From Saprospiraceae bacterium (GTDB taxonomy: Bacteria; Bacteroidota; Bacteroidia; Chitinophagales; Saprospiraceae): DNA of 46,059 bases. Below, piece by piece: positions 19,517 to 28,234 of this stretch. The stretch is from positions 1 to 46,059 of the forward strand of contig JALSPW010000110.1 of NCBI GenBank assembly GCA_026985735.1, read 5' to 3'. Under the pieces are notes generated by a model. It ran no database searches and had not been told where the DNA came from. It was given only the letters and a program-made list of their open reading frames with translations. Within the stretch, counting starts at the first letter, position 1, and each line of letters begins with the position of its first letter. The position numbers and the translations under genes are program-made.

Positions 19517-21427
19517 TTAAAATCCGGAATTTTTATTTCCTGTTTTCTTAGATTTTTTTACAGGCACAGTTGTTTTTTTCATATTCTTTAAAACCACAGA
19601 AGGTTTTGCCATATTATAGTCGTCAGGAAGACAAACTCTGAATTCCACTCTTCGATTCATATAATGTCCCATTGCCACTTCTTTGGATTTCGTGTGAGCT
19701 TCGGGAAGATCCGGTACTAAAGGCAATTCTTCACCTCCGTACATCAACTTAAATCTGTTTCTATCAATTCCATATTTATCAACTAGAAAATCAATTGCCG
19801 CTTTTGCTCTTTTATACGAAAGTAGCTTATTGTATTCTACTGAGTTCCTGACATCTGTTGCTCCAAATGCAGTAACACATAAATCAGGATATCTCTTCAT
19901 AACGGTAGCAATATGTTTCAACTGACCGTAATATTCCGGTTTAATTTTATATTTATCCAAATCAAAATGAATCATGGGCAGAAACCAGTCAGCAATACCT
20001 CCACCCATATATGAAGATAAAGACATTGAATCTCCATTCATCCCGGATGCTCCATTAATCAAATGTTTTCCACCACCTGATAAACTTTCTTCAAACATCC
20101 TTTTTACTTCTTCTTTTGTAACGCAACATTTCTTATTATCAGGAATAAGGGCAACTCCATTTTCGTCTACCTCGTATCCAGGAGGAGAATAAGGCTCCTT
20201 ATCCTTGCAATCCGCCAATCCGTCTTCATCCGAATCCAGAGTAATACCACGGGTATCTACCGGACATCCCGCCGGACTATCCTGTTCCATATCCATCATA
20301 TCTATAACACCGTCACCATCACTATCCGTCAAATCCAACACAGGTCTTTGTTTTAATTTGGCAATATCATTAAAGATATTTTCCATTGGATTCATCCAAT
20401 ACAAAGGTTCTGTTTTTCTTTTAAAATTGGAAAGATTTATAGCAAGCCGTATGTTTGTATAGTGCAAAACATCGTTTTCATTTGACTGATCATTGGCTGT
20501 TCTGTATTTCATTCCATCCAAATAATCATTATCATTAAACATTACCTGATGTTCCAGACCTATGTTAACCCTTTTATTTATTTTTCTATATATACCTATT
20601 CCTCCAAGAAAAGCACCATGAATAAGATATTTATCCTTTATTTCAAATAAATATCGTTTTTTATAAGACTTGGTCTCATACTTACCGTCATAGATTTCTT
20701 TTAATCTATTTAATCTCTCTATTCTTTTTTGTCTTTGATTTCCTGCACCTGTAATCAAATCCACACTTGTCACATTATATATATTGCCATAGGCATCATA
20801 AAGATCCAACATGGTTTGATTAGAATTAAGAGCTAATCCTGCAAATGCAATCAAATTCCATTTATTTCTTTCCTTATGAAATAGAATATTACCCAAATTT
20901 AATACAGCTTGTATCGAACCTTCAACATATTCCAATTTGTAACTGGGATACCAATTGGAATTATTGGCAACATAATTATCAAAAATACCTCCAAAATTAT
21001 TCTCCGGAGTCAGAGCATCATTCCACGGTTGGGGATCTAATCCATAAGTTTGACCGTAAAACAAATCAAACCTAACGGAAAAAACATAATGAATTGCCTT
21101 CCTTAAATGAATTCCAAATCCATAACCTGCCAATGGTTTCAACTCATCGACATCACCGTCAAGGAAAAAATAACCGCTATGTATGCCAAATTCCCAGGCA
21201 TCTTTTGGTTTTGCAGGATACTTGTAAAGTCCTAATCTCCACTTTTTGTTTTGACCGGGATCAGAAGTCATCTTATCTTTGATAACAGGAGATATGTATG
21301 TATCGGAAAACTTTACAGATTCAGTAGTAAGAACCACTTCTTTCGAATCAACATTTTTATTACTTTGCCCATAGCTATACCATGATAAAAGTAACACTAA
21401 TATTGACATAAAAACTTTAAGTCTCAT
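19517..21427 (-). CDS. OmpA family outer membrane protein with thrombospondin type 3-like repeats
   Basis: Signal peptide, N-terminal barrel, DSDGDGVIDMMDMEQDSPAGCPVDTRG...DSDEDGLADCKD TSP3 repeats, OmpA C-terminal domain IHFDLDKYKIKPEYYGQL...SYKRAKAAIDFL...GGEELPL. Confidence 0.92.
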   Translation of the reverse strand: MRLKVFMSILVLLLSWYSYGQSNKNVDSKEVVLTTESVKFSDTYISPVIKDKMTSDPGQNKKWRLGLYKYPAKPKDAWEFGIHSGYFFLDGDVDELKPLAGYGFGIHLRKAIHYVFSVRFDLFYGQTYGLDPQPWNDALTPENNFGGIFDNYVANNSNWYPSYKLEYVEGSIQAVLNLGNILFHKERNKWNLIAFAGLALNSNQTMLDLYDAYGNIYNVTSVDLITGAGNQRQKRIERLNRLKEIYDGKYETKSYKKRYLFEIKDKYLIHGAFLGGIGIYRKINKRVNIGLEHQVMFNDNDYLDGMKYRTANDQSNENDVLHYTNIRLAINLSNFKRKTEPLYWMNPMENIFNDIAKLKQRPVLDLTDSDGDGVIDMMDMEQDSPAGCPVDTRGITLDSDEDGLADCKDKEPYSPPGYEVDENGVALIPDNKKCCVTKEEVKRMFEESLSGGGKHLINGASGMNGDSMSLSSYMGGGIADWFLPMIHFDLDKYKIKPEYYGQLKHIATVMKRYPDLCVTAFGATDVRNSVEYNKLLSYKRAKAAIDFLVDKYGIDRNRFKLMYGGEELPLVPDLPEAHTKSKEVAMGHYMNRRVEFRVCLPDDYNMAKPSVVLKNMKKTTVPVKKSKKTGNKNSGF

Positions 21428-21472
21428 AGGGTGTGTTTTTTAGTTTCTTAGTTTAAGCCTTTATTTCAAGTG

Positions 21473-21504
21473 CAAAGCTAAAACCTTTTTTCTAATATTC
21501 CAAA
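21473..21504 (-). promoter_or_regulatory. Promoter of the ompA-like gene
   Basis: Minus strand TTTG-N20-TAGCTTTG; exact match to the Bacteroidota promoter consensus, upstream of start at 21427. Confidence 0.75.
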
Positions 21505-21689
21505 AATATTAAGTTTTTTTTTAATGTATAATACAAAACATATAAGATGTCTTACAGATATATTATATTTTAATGCGTATTTTAATGTTTTATACAATAA
21601 AAAAGGTAACATACTATAGACAGTTTCAATTGATGATCCCCCCTAATAAGAAACTATATTTTTGGTACCTACAATTAATAACTACAAGT

Positions 21690-21770
21690 AATGCCAAACC
21701 GTTATCAAGATGATGATATAGAAAAAGTATTAGTTTTTATAAGCAGCATATTGATAGCAATTTGGTATAA
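21690..21770. repeat. Hairpin-forming intergenic repeat, copy B
   Basis: ATGCCAAACCG...CAATTTGGTAT ends plus inner TATCAAGATGATG / CAGCATATTGATA (11/13 pairing). Confidence 0.6.
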
Positions 21771-21900
21771 GATAATATTAAGAAACATAAACCAAGTGAT
21801 TATATCAACACACTTTTTTATTAATAAATATGATATATCAATTTATAATCATATTTTTGTAAGATTAATCAAATTATTATTTTTAAATAAATAAGATATA

Positions 21901-22947
21901 ATGAATACTTGGTTTAAAGATTCTGAAATGTTTTTTCATACATTTGAAAACAAACATTACCTCGGATACCAAATACAAAAAGGTGCAGACAGTTATATTC
22001 CAACAGAAAACAATATCGTTATATTCGGTTTGGATGAAGTGATTTCTGATTCTATCAGGAAAGAATTATTCAAAACTTCATTCCCTTTTAGCAATATAGC
22101 TTTATATGATTTGGGAAATATTAGAAATTCAAATCCGGAATTTATCATTCAAGCTTTAAATCAATTTGAATCCGAAAAATCAAATATTTTAATTTTAGGT
22201 TCGAATATAGAGTCATTTGAACTTCAGTTGAAAGCACTGACACAAAAGATATCAAATATAGCTTTTTTGGAAAAATCGGGTGATCTTTTTTTTAGCACCA
22301 CAATACAAGATTATATCCTTAATTCAACAAATATTTCAAAAGCAGGATTAATTGGTTATCAAACTCATCTTTTAAATCCTGAAAAACTAAAACACAAAAA
22401 ATTCAACAATTCAATCAGATTAGGTAAATTTCGCAATAATTACAAAGACGTTGAACCTGTATTAAGAAATGTTGATACATTATTATTTAATATGGATAGT
22501 ATCAGATATTCTGAAGTTCCCGGAATAAAAAACACTACTCCAAGTGGTTTGACATCTGAAGAAGCTTGTCAAATCATGAAATATACGGGACTAAACAATG
22601 AACTAAACATTTTGAATTTTATTGGTTTTGAACCAAAATACGACTTCCACAATCAAGGGGCCATGTTGATTAGTCAATTGATTTGGTATTATATTGAGGG
22701 AGTTGATCAACAAATTATGGAGAATATCTCAGATAAACAATCAATGATTTCTATAGTTGTAGACTTGAATGACTATAATATGTCTTTAAATTTCATTCAG
22801 AGTAAAAAAACAGGTAGATGGTGGGTTGAAATTCCAAATCCTGAAGAAAAAAACACATCGTATTTTATTGCATGTAGCGAAGAAGATTACAACAAAGCAA
22901 CCAGGAATGAACTATCAAACAGAATTTTTAATGAATTGAGTTTTTAA
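21901..22947 (+). CDS. Ureohydrolase (arginase/formimidoylglutamase)-like protein, metal-binding motifs degenerate
   Basis: Family-like DSIRYSEVPGIKNTTPSGLTSEEACQIMKYTG and LILGSNIESFE, but GGxHE, DAHxD and SxDxDxxDP motifs not preserved. Confidence 0.65.
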   Translation: MNTWFKDSEMFFHTFENKHYLGYQIQKGADSYIPTENNIVIFGLDEVISDSIRKELFKTSFPFSNIALYDLGNIRNSNPEFIIQALNQFESEKSNILILGSNIESFELQLKALTQKISNIAFLEKSGDLFFSTTIQDYILNSTNISKAGLIGYQTHLLNPEKLKHKKFNNSIRLGKFRNNYKDVEPVLRNVDTLLFNMDSIRYSEVPGIKNTTPSGLTSEEACQIMKYTGLNNELNILNFIGFEPKYDFHNQGAMLISQLIWYYIEGVDQQIMENISDKQSMISIVVDLNDYNMSLNFIQSKKTGRWWVEIPNPEEKNTSYFIACSEEDYNKATRNELSNRIFNELSF

Positions 22948-23000
22948 AAAATTGACCACTTTAGAGAGCTTCAGACCAAGTACCTCTAATGACAGATTAC

Positions 23001-23076
23001 AAAAAAAGTTCAAAGTTCAAAGGACAAAGTTCAAAGGACAAAGTTCAAAGGCAAAAGTAAAAAGTTCAAAGTTTGG
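23001..23076. repeat. Short tandem/low-complexity repeat, unit AAAGTTCAAAGGAC-like
   Basis: aaagttcaaagttcaaaggacaaagttcaaaggacaaagttcaaaggcaaaagtaaaaagttcaaag visible directly. Confidence 0.85.
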
Positions 23077-23131
23077 AAGATAAAAGATAAAAGGATTTAA
23101 TGATGAATTATGAATGGTGAATTAAATAACC

Positions 23132-23169
23132 GGCTTTGAAGTCATGCTATCGCATGCTTTCAAGTCCTA
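23132..23169 (-). repeat. REP-like imperfect palindrome preceded by GTAG on the minus strand
   Basis: Minus strand GTAGGACTTGAAAGCATGC-GATA-GCATGACTTCAAAGCCG; long imperfect stem. Confidence 0.4.
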
Positions 23170-23449
23170 CCTGCAATTATCTAAAAATGATTTGCAAGGC
23201 TATTTTAATATCAATCCCGATAGACTAAACTTGGAAAGATGATTAACCATGAAGCCAAGCAAATACCAGCAGCATTAATCTGTTATGATTTTATCAATCC
23301 ACCCGCTACTGATGTAGCGGTTCCTATATTACCAAGAGAGGTTTACTCTTTTGGATCTCTCCTTCATCAAGACCATTAAATAAATCATTTAATTAAATTT
23401 TGGGGTCACCTTAATTCCCAAAGGGTCAGTTGGTCTGAATTTGATTTTC

Positions 23450-24787
23450 TTATTCGAAAATTGTTTCTGCTTTAATTCCCCGTGAAGCTTTAACAAGTAT
23501 CAACGAACCGTTAATATTAAGTTCTTCAATAATTTTTCTTACTTCACTTGCTTTTTCAACAAAAATCATTGACTCATTCTGCTCACCAAGTTTTTCTTTG
23601 GCTTTAAGAAATTCTTTTCCAATAAAAATTCCTTTTATATAAAATTTTCTATTTCGCAAATATCTTAATATTTTTATATGTTCTTCCAAACTTGCAACTC
23701 CCAATTCCAGCATATCGCCCAAAATAAGATACTTATTTTTTACTGTTTTAATATTTTCAAATGTTTTTATCGCAAGTTTTAAGGAAGTCGGATTTGCATT
23801 GTAGGCATCCATTATCAATTCATTTCCATTCCAGTCTATAAATTGGGATCGATTATTCTTCGGTATAAAATTCGTTAGTTCATTTTTAATATTTTCAACG
23901 GAAATATCAAAATAGTCAGCAATTTTAACCGCATTGACGATATTTGAAAAATTATATTCACCATACAGATTAGTTTTAACATATACTTTATCTGCATTAG
24001 GTAAAACCAAATCCAAATCAAGAAAAGGAAAAGATTTATTCAAAGACATTTTTGAGACATTTTCACTTTTAAAATCCGAGGCTGAAAATGAAATTATATT
24101 TTCATAATCTCTAAAAGAATTCTTCAATTCTTTAATTTCCCTATTATAAAAAAACAAACCGGCATGTTTTTTGAGATAATGATACAATTCCAATTTGGTT
24201 TTTACAATATTTTCAATAGAACCAAATCCATCTATATGTGCAATCCCGATACTTGTTATTAATCCGTGCGTCGGTTTAGCCAAGCTGCATAAAAAATCTA
24301 TTTCACCAACACTACTTGCCCCCATTTCCACGACAGCAATTTGGTGAGTATTTTTAATTTTCAATAATGTCAGGGGAACACCGATGTGATTATTAAAATT
24401 TCCGGAGGTACATAAAGTATTAAACTGGGAACCAAGCAATCTACACAAAAGTTCTTTTGTAGTGGTTTTACCATTTGTTCCTGTCAGACCAATAACAGGA
24501 ATATTCAATCTATCACGATGAAGTTTAGCTACATTCTGCAATGTTTTCAAGCTATTACCAACAACTACAACCTTTGAAGCGGAAGAAAATATTTTATCTG
24601 AAGTTACAACTAAAGCCGCACCTTTTTCTATAGCAACATTTACAAATTTATTACCATCAAAATTATCACCTTTCAAAGCAAAAAAAACTTCTCCTTTTTT
24701 TAAAGTACGGGTATCAATTGAAACTCCATTGGATTCATTTATAAATTTTAATATTTCCGTCCCCTTGTTCATTTCTTTTATTTTCAA
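23450..24787 (-). CDS. murF: UDP-N-acetylmuramoyl-tripeptide--D-alanyl-D-alanine ligase
   Basis: SIDTRTLKKGEVFFALKGDNFDGNKFV, GLTGTNGKTTTKELL, GNFNNHIGVPLTLL, EMGASSVGEID, DAYNANPTS, ILGDMLELG. Confidence 0.96.
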   Translation of the reverse strand: MKIKEMNKGTEILKFINESNGVSIDTRTLKKGEVFFALKGDNFDGNKFVNVAIEKGAALVVTSDKIFSSASKVVVVGNSLKTLQNVAKLHRDRLNIPVIGLTGTNGKTTTKELLCRLLGSQFNTLCTSGNFNNHIGVPLTLLKIKNTHQIAVVEMGASSVGEIDFLCSLAKPTHGLITSIGIAHIDGFGSIENIVKTKLELYHYLKKHAGLFFYNREIKELKNSFRDYENIISFSASDFKSENVSKMSLNKSFPFLDLDLVLPNADKVYVKTNLYGEYNFSNIVNAVKIADYFDISVENIKNELTNFIPKNNRSQFIDWNGNELIMDAYNANPTSLKLAIKTFENIKTVKNKYLILGDMLELGVASLEEHIKILRYLRNRKFYIKGIFIGKEFLKAKEKLGEQNESMIFVEKASEVRKIIEELNINGSLILVKASRGIKAETIFE

Positions 24788-24874
24788 TAAAAAACCCGGA
24801 ACAGCAAAGCTGGTCCGGGATATAAATATCTTATTATTTATAAATAATTGGTGAATGTCATCAATTCACAATAA

Positions 24875-26368
24875 TTATTTATATCTTCTTTTTACTTTTG
24901 AACTCTTACCAAAGTAATTTCCGTCCTTATCTCCATTTCCTGCTTGCGAACCAACTCTCGTCATGGCACATCTAAAGCCAACGGATCTACTAGCTTTATT
25001 TTCATCCATAAACCTTCTTTGACCGGGAGACAACCAAAATAATCTATCTTCCCAAGATCCTCCTTTTATTACTCTGGAATGATCATTCACTAATGAACTT
25101 TTACCATAACCATAAGTAACGTATTCGCTATCATCATCACTGTAATTTCTTAAATCTCCTTTACGGTAATTATCCCTGTTTTCCACTTCCTGATCTTCAA
25201 CAAACCTTTTTTTCAAATGTCCCAGACTATCTTTTTCAACAAGATTGCCGTTTTCATCTTTTAATTTTTCTTCAAATTTGTTACCTCTAAACGGATTCAA
25301 TTCCTGACTTTCGGCATCGCTTAATTCGGTAAAAGTGGTTTTCCTATAGATATCAGCAACCCATTCACTTACATTACCCGCCATATTATATAAACCGAAA
25401 TCATTAGGCATAAAAGATCTGACAGGTGCCGGAATTGGTGCCTTATCGTTCAAACGCCCGGCCATTCCCATATAGTCACCACCTTGTCTTTTAAAGTTTG
25501 CCATAAACTGACCTTGTCTTTTATCATGTCTTTTATATCTTGCCGTATAACCATCCCAGGGGAAAAATCTTCTGTCAGTATATATTTCATCTTTTGATGC
25601 AGCTTGTTTACCTACAAGTGCTAATGCTGCATATTCCCATTCCGCCTCCGTAGGCAATCTATATTTAGGTAATAATATTCCGTCTTCAAATTTAACCTGT
25701 CTTTCTCCTCCGTTTGTTAAATCAGGTAGATTCTTTCTTACATTTCCCTGATATTGTCCGGCAAAATAAGCTTCCGTATTAAAATTGTCGGAATCCACCT
25801 GCTGAGGATTTGGATTTAAAATACCTCTTTCTATCAATATCATTTCGTTTACTCTATCGGATCTCCAATCAGAATATTTATTTGCCTGAATCCAATTAAC
25901 TCCTACAACCGGATAATCATCAAATGAAGGATACCTGAAATAAGTCTCTACATAGGGTTCGTTATATGCCAGTTCTTCTCTCCAAACAAGTGTATCCGGA
26001 AGAGCTTTTTGATAAACTTCAGGATATGATTTATATACTCTTTTTAACCAGTGTAAATATTCTCTATAATCTGTGTTTGTCACTTCGGTTTCATCCATAT
26101 AAAAAGAAGAAACGGTTACTCTTCGTGGGATATTATTCCATTCATAAGTCACATCCTCTTCCGTTAATCCCATCACAAATGTACCTCCCTCAATCAAAAC
26201 AAGATTAGGACCTGTAATCTGACCTTCATAGTCCAATTTCTCAAAACCACCCCATTCGGGATCGTTATATTTCCAACCTGTAGTACTTGAACGCTCTTCA
26301 TGTTTGCATGAAGACATAATCAAAGAAAAGAGAAGTAAACTTCCAAAAATCTTAATCAAAACTTTCAT
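24875..26368 (-). CDS. gldJ: Gliding motility / T9SS lipoprotein GldJ (SUMF1-like domain)
   Basis: Lipoprotein signal MSSCKH, STTGWKYNDPEWGGFE, VLIEGGTFVMG, RRVTVSSFYMDETEVTNTDYREYLHWL, GLYNMAGNVSEWVAD, VIKGGSWED; adjacent to murF and porU/porV as in other Bacteroidota. Confidence 0.92.
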   Translation of the reverse strand: MKVLIKIFGSLLLFSLIMSSCKHEERSSTTGWKYNDPEWGGFEKLDYEGQITGPNLVLIEGGTFVMGLTEEDVTYEWNNIPRRVTVSSFYMDETEVTNTDYREYLHWLKRVYKSYPEVYQKALPDTLVWREELAYNEPYVETYFRYPSFDDYPVVGVNWIQANKYSDWRSDRVNEMILIERGILNPNPQQVDSDNFNTEAYFAGQYQGNVRKNLPDLTNGGERQVKFEDGILLPKYRLPTEAEWEYAALALVGKQAASKDEIYTDRRFFPWDGYTARYKRHDKRQGQFMANFKRQGGDYMGMAGRLNDKAPIPAPVRSFMPNDFGLYNMAGNVSEWVADIYRKTTFTELSDAESQELNPFRGNKFEEKLKDENGNLVEKDSLGHLKKRFVEDQEVENRDNYRKGDLRNYSDDDSEYVTYGYGKSSLVNDHSRVIKGGSWEDRLFWLSPGQRRFMDENKASRSVGFRCAMTRVGSQAGNGDKDGNYFGKSSKVKRRYK

Positions 26369-26728
26369 TTGTTAATTAAATTTAGTTTTTTAACATCAGT
26401 AAAATTTATTTACACGATGTCTTGAAATAGTTAAAACAATTTAAATTCGCTGCAAAGTAAAAACAAATTATTCTAAAAATTATTGTTTTTACCATAAAAT
26501 TTATTTAGCATCACCATGAAAACAGTTAATTTTTAAAATTTCGAAAACTTTCAATAAGATTTTTACTATTTTTTACAAAAATTTGATTCCATTATATCAA
26601 GTAATTGCAACGAAATAGTATTTATATCTAAAAATTTTCAAAATATTGCAAAATAATACATTTCAAATTTACAGAGTTTTCATATGGACACTTTCTTATA
26701 AACCACGCTTGATTTTCAAACGAGTCGC

Positions 26729-26761
26729 CAAAGTTACTTAAAAATTAAATTATTTTGCAAA
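26729..26761 (-). promoter_or_regulatory. Promoter-like site in gldJ upstream region
   Basis: Minus strand TTTG-N21-TAACTTTG. Confidence 0.5.
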
Positions 26762-26947
26762 AATATAGTAAATATTTTTTCATCTCTTGTTAATTTCTCT
26801 ATAACAACCTATAGATTTTAATTTAATTTGCAATATATTAATTCAATCGGGTAATGACTTTATTTATACGATAAATACAATCTTCTATCTGATACCTGTT
26901 CGAAAAATCATTATAAATTACAAATTCAAACACCTTATAAAAATACA

Positions 26948-27982
26948 CTATCGATACATATTAAAACAATCACTATACCTGTACGGTTTTTCAAATAGAG
27001 TAGATTTATCAAAATTGATCGTAATCCCAATTTCGTGACTTCCACCCGAAGTTATACTCAATCTGGAAATAGTATAATCAAAACTGTATCCTATTTTAAA
27101 CATCTCTTTAGACACTCCAATAGAAAACAACACCGCATCAGGATTTAAAAAATCATGCCTATATCCTATACCAGCAAAAATCAGACCTAAATCTATATAA
27201 TTATTAAAAACCAACTGATTTAATCCCGATTGCGATACATAAAGCAAACTTGGCGAATAAAATATTTTTGAATATATATTATTACTTGTAATATCAATCT
27301 CAGCTCCTATTTGTGCCGAAAAACGAACCGGCAAACCTTTGTTTACATTATCACGCGTAGAAAAATAAAAATCCTTAGGTGAATTTGCATGCTTTACTGC
27401 TATACCTATATAATATATCTGTGTAAAATATAATAAACCGGCAGAAAGATCCAAATAATTGATATTGAGGTTTTCAGGTCTGGTTTCTCCGGTAGGCAAA
27501 GTTGAACCATCAGGTAAAGTGTATCCTGAAAAAGGATCGATCATATCGCCAAATATCAACTTATCCCAATCCAAACTATTCATCCCCCAAGCAATACTTA
27601 AACCCATTTTAAGAAATTTTTCTTCTGCAACCTGCAATTTATATGCAAGGATTCCTTCCATTCTGAATCTTTTGTAAATACCATTGCCGCTATTATCCAT
27701 CATAAAATTTATTCCGGCTCCAAAATTATTCTCCTTAAAAAACCGGTCTACAGAAAAAGAATATGTATTATATGCAAAATTAATTGCGGGCCATTCTATT
27801 CTTGAATTCAGATGTACTACAGGGGCATAAGTATTTCCGGCAAAAGCAGGATTAATATGTAAAGGTGCCTGATAATATTGTGTATATATAGGATCTTGAG
27901 CATATATCATCGATATATCTGCAATAAAAGCAACAAAGACAAATATTATAATTTTTATATCTTTTTTATATTTTTTATACAC
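26948..27982 (-). CDS. PorP/SprF family type IX secretion membrane protein
   Basis: QDPIYTQYYQAPLHINPAFAGN signature and beta-barrel-like remainder. Confidence 0.92.
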   Translation of the reverse strand: MYKKYKKDIKIIIFVFVAFIADISMIYAQDPIYTQYYQAPLHINPAFAGNTYAPVVHLNSRIEWPAINFAYNTYSFSVDRFFKENNFGAGINFMMDNSGNGIYKRFRMEGILAYKLQVAEEKFLKMGLSIAWGMNSLDWDKLIFGDMIDPFSGYTLPDGSTLPTGETRPENLNINYLDLSAGLLYFTQIYYIGIAVKHANSPKDFYFSTRDNVNKGLPVRFSAQIGAEIDITSNNIYSKIFYSPSLLYVSQSGLNQLVFNNYIDLGLIFAGIGYRHDFLNPDAVLFSIGVSKEMFKIGYSFDYTISRLSITSGGSHEIGITINFDKSTLFEKPYRYSDCFNMYR

Positions 27983-28234
27983 TTCAATAATACTATAATT
28001 AATTTGTTAACGTTTCTTTAACATATTTACAATAAAAAAATTATAAATTTCATATATTTTATTTCAAAAAAACACTTGTCTATAAGATAAACTTTACACT
28101 ATAACAATTAACCATCTGTTTTTTATAACTAAATAAGAATAGAGTTCATTTATGATAAAAAACACTTATTTGTTTTAACCATAATGATTCTTTCTGAGTA
28201 GATATAATTTTTTAATATAAATAATTTTTTTAAT

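Larger units (their letters stand above)
22953..23439. mobile_element. Candidate decayed insertion element / small intergenic mobile-element remnant
   Basis: 10-bp exact inverted repeat TTCAGACCAA (22970-22979) / TTGGTCTGAA (23430-23439) with nearby TGACC-ACTTT / TGACCCTTT modules at both ends, filling the gap between two genes; contains only short broken ORFs. Confidence 0.35.

Noticed and set aside
21691-21894. 67-aa ORF MPNRYQDDDIEKVLVFISS...
   Set aside because: It is a translation through hairpin repeat copy B; the related copy A does not keep the frame.
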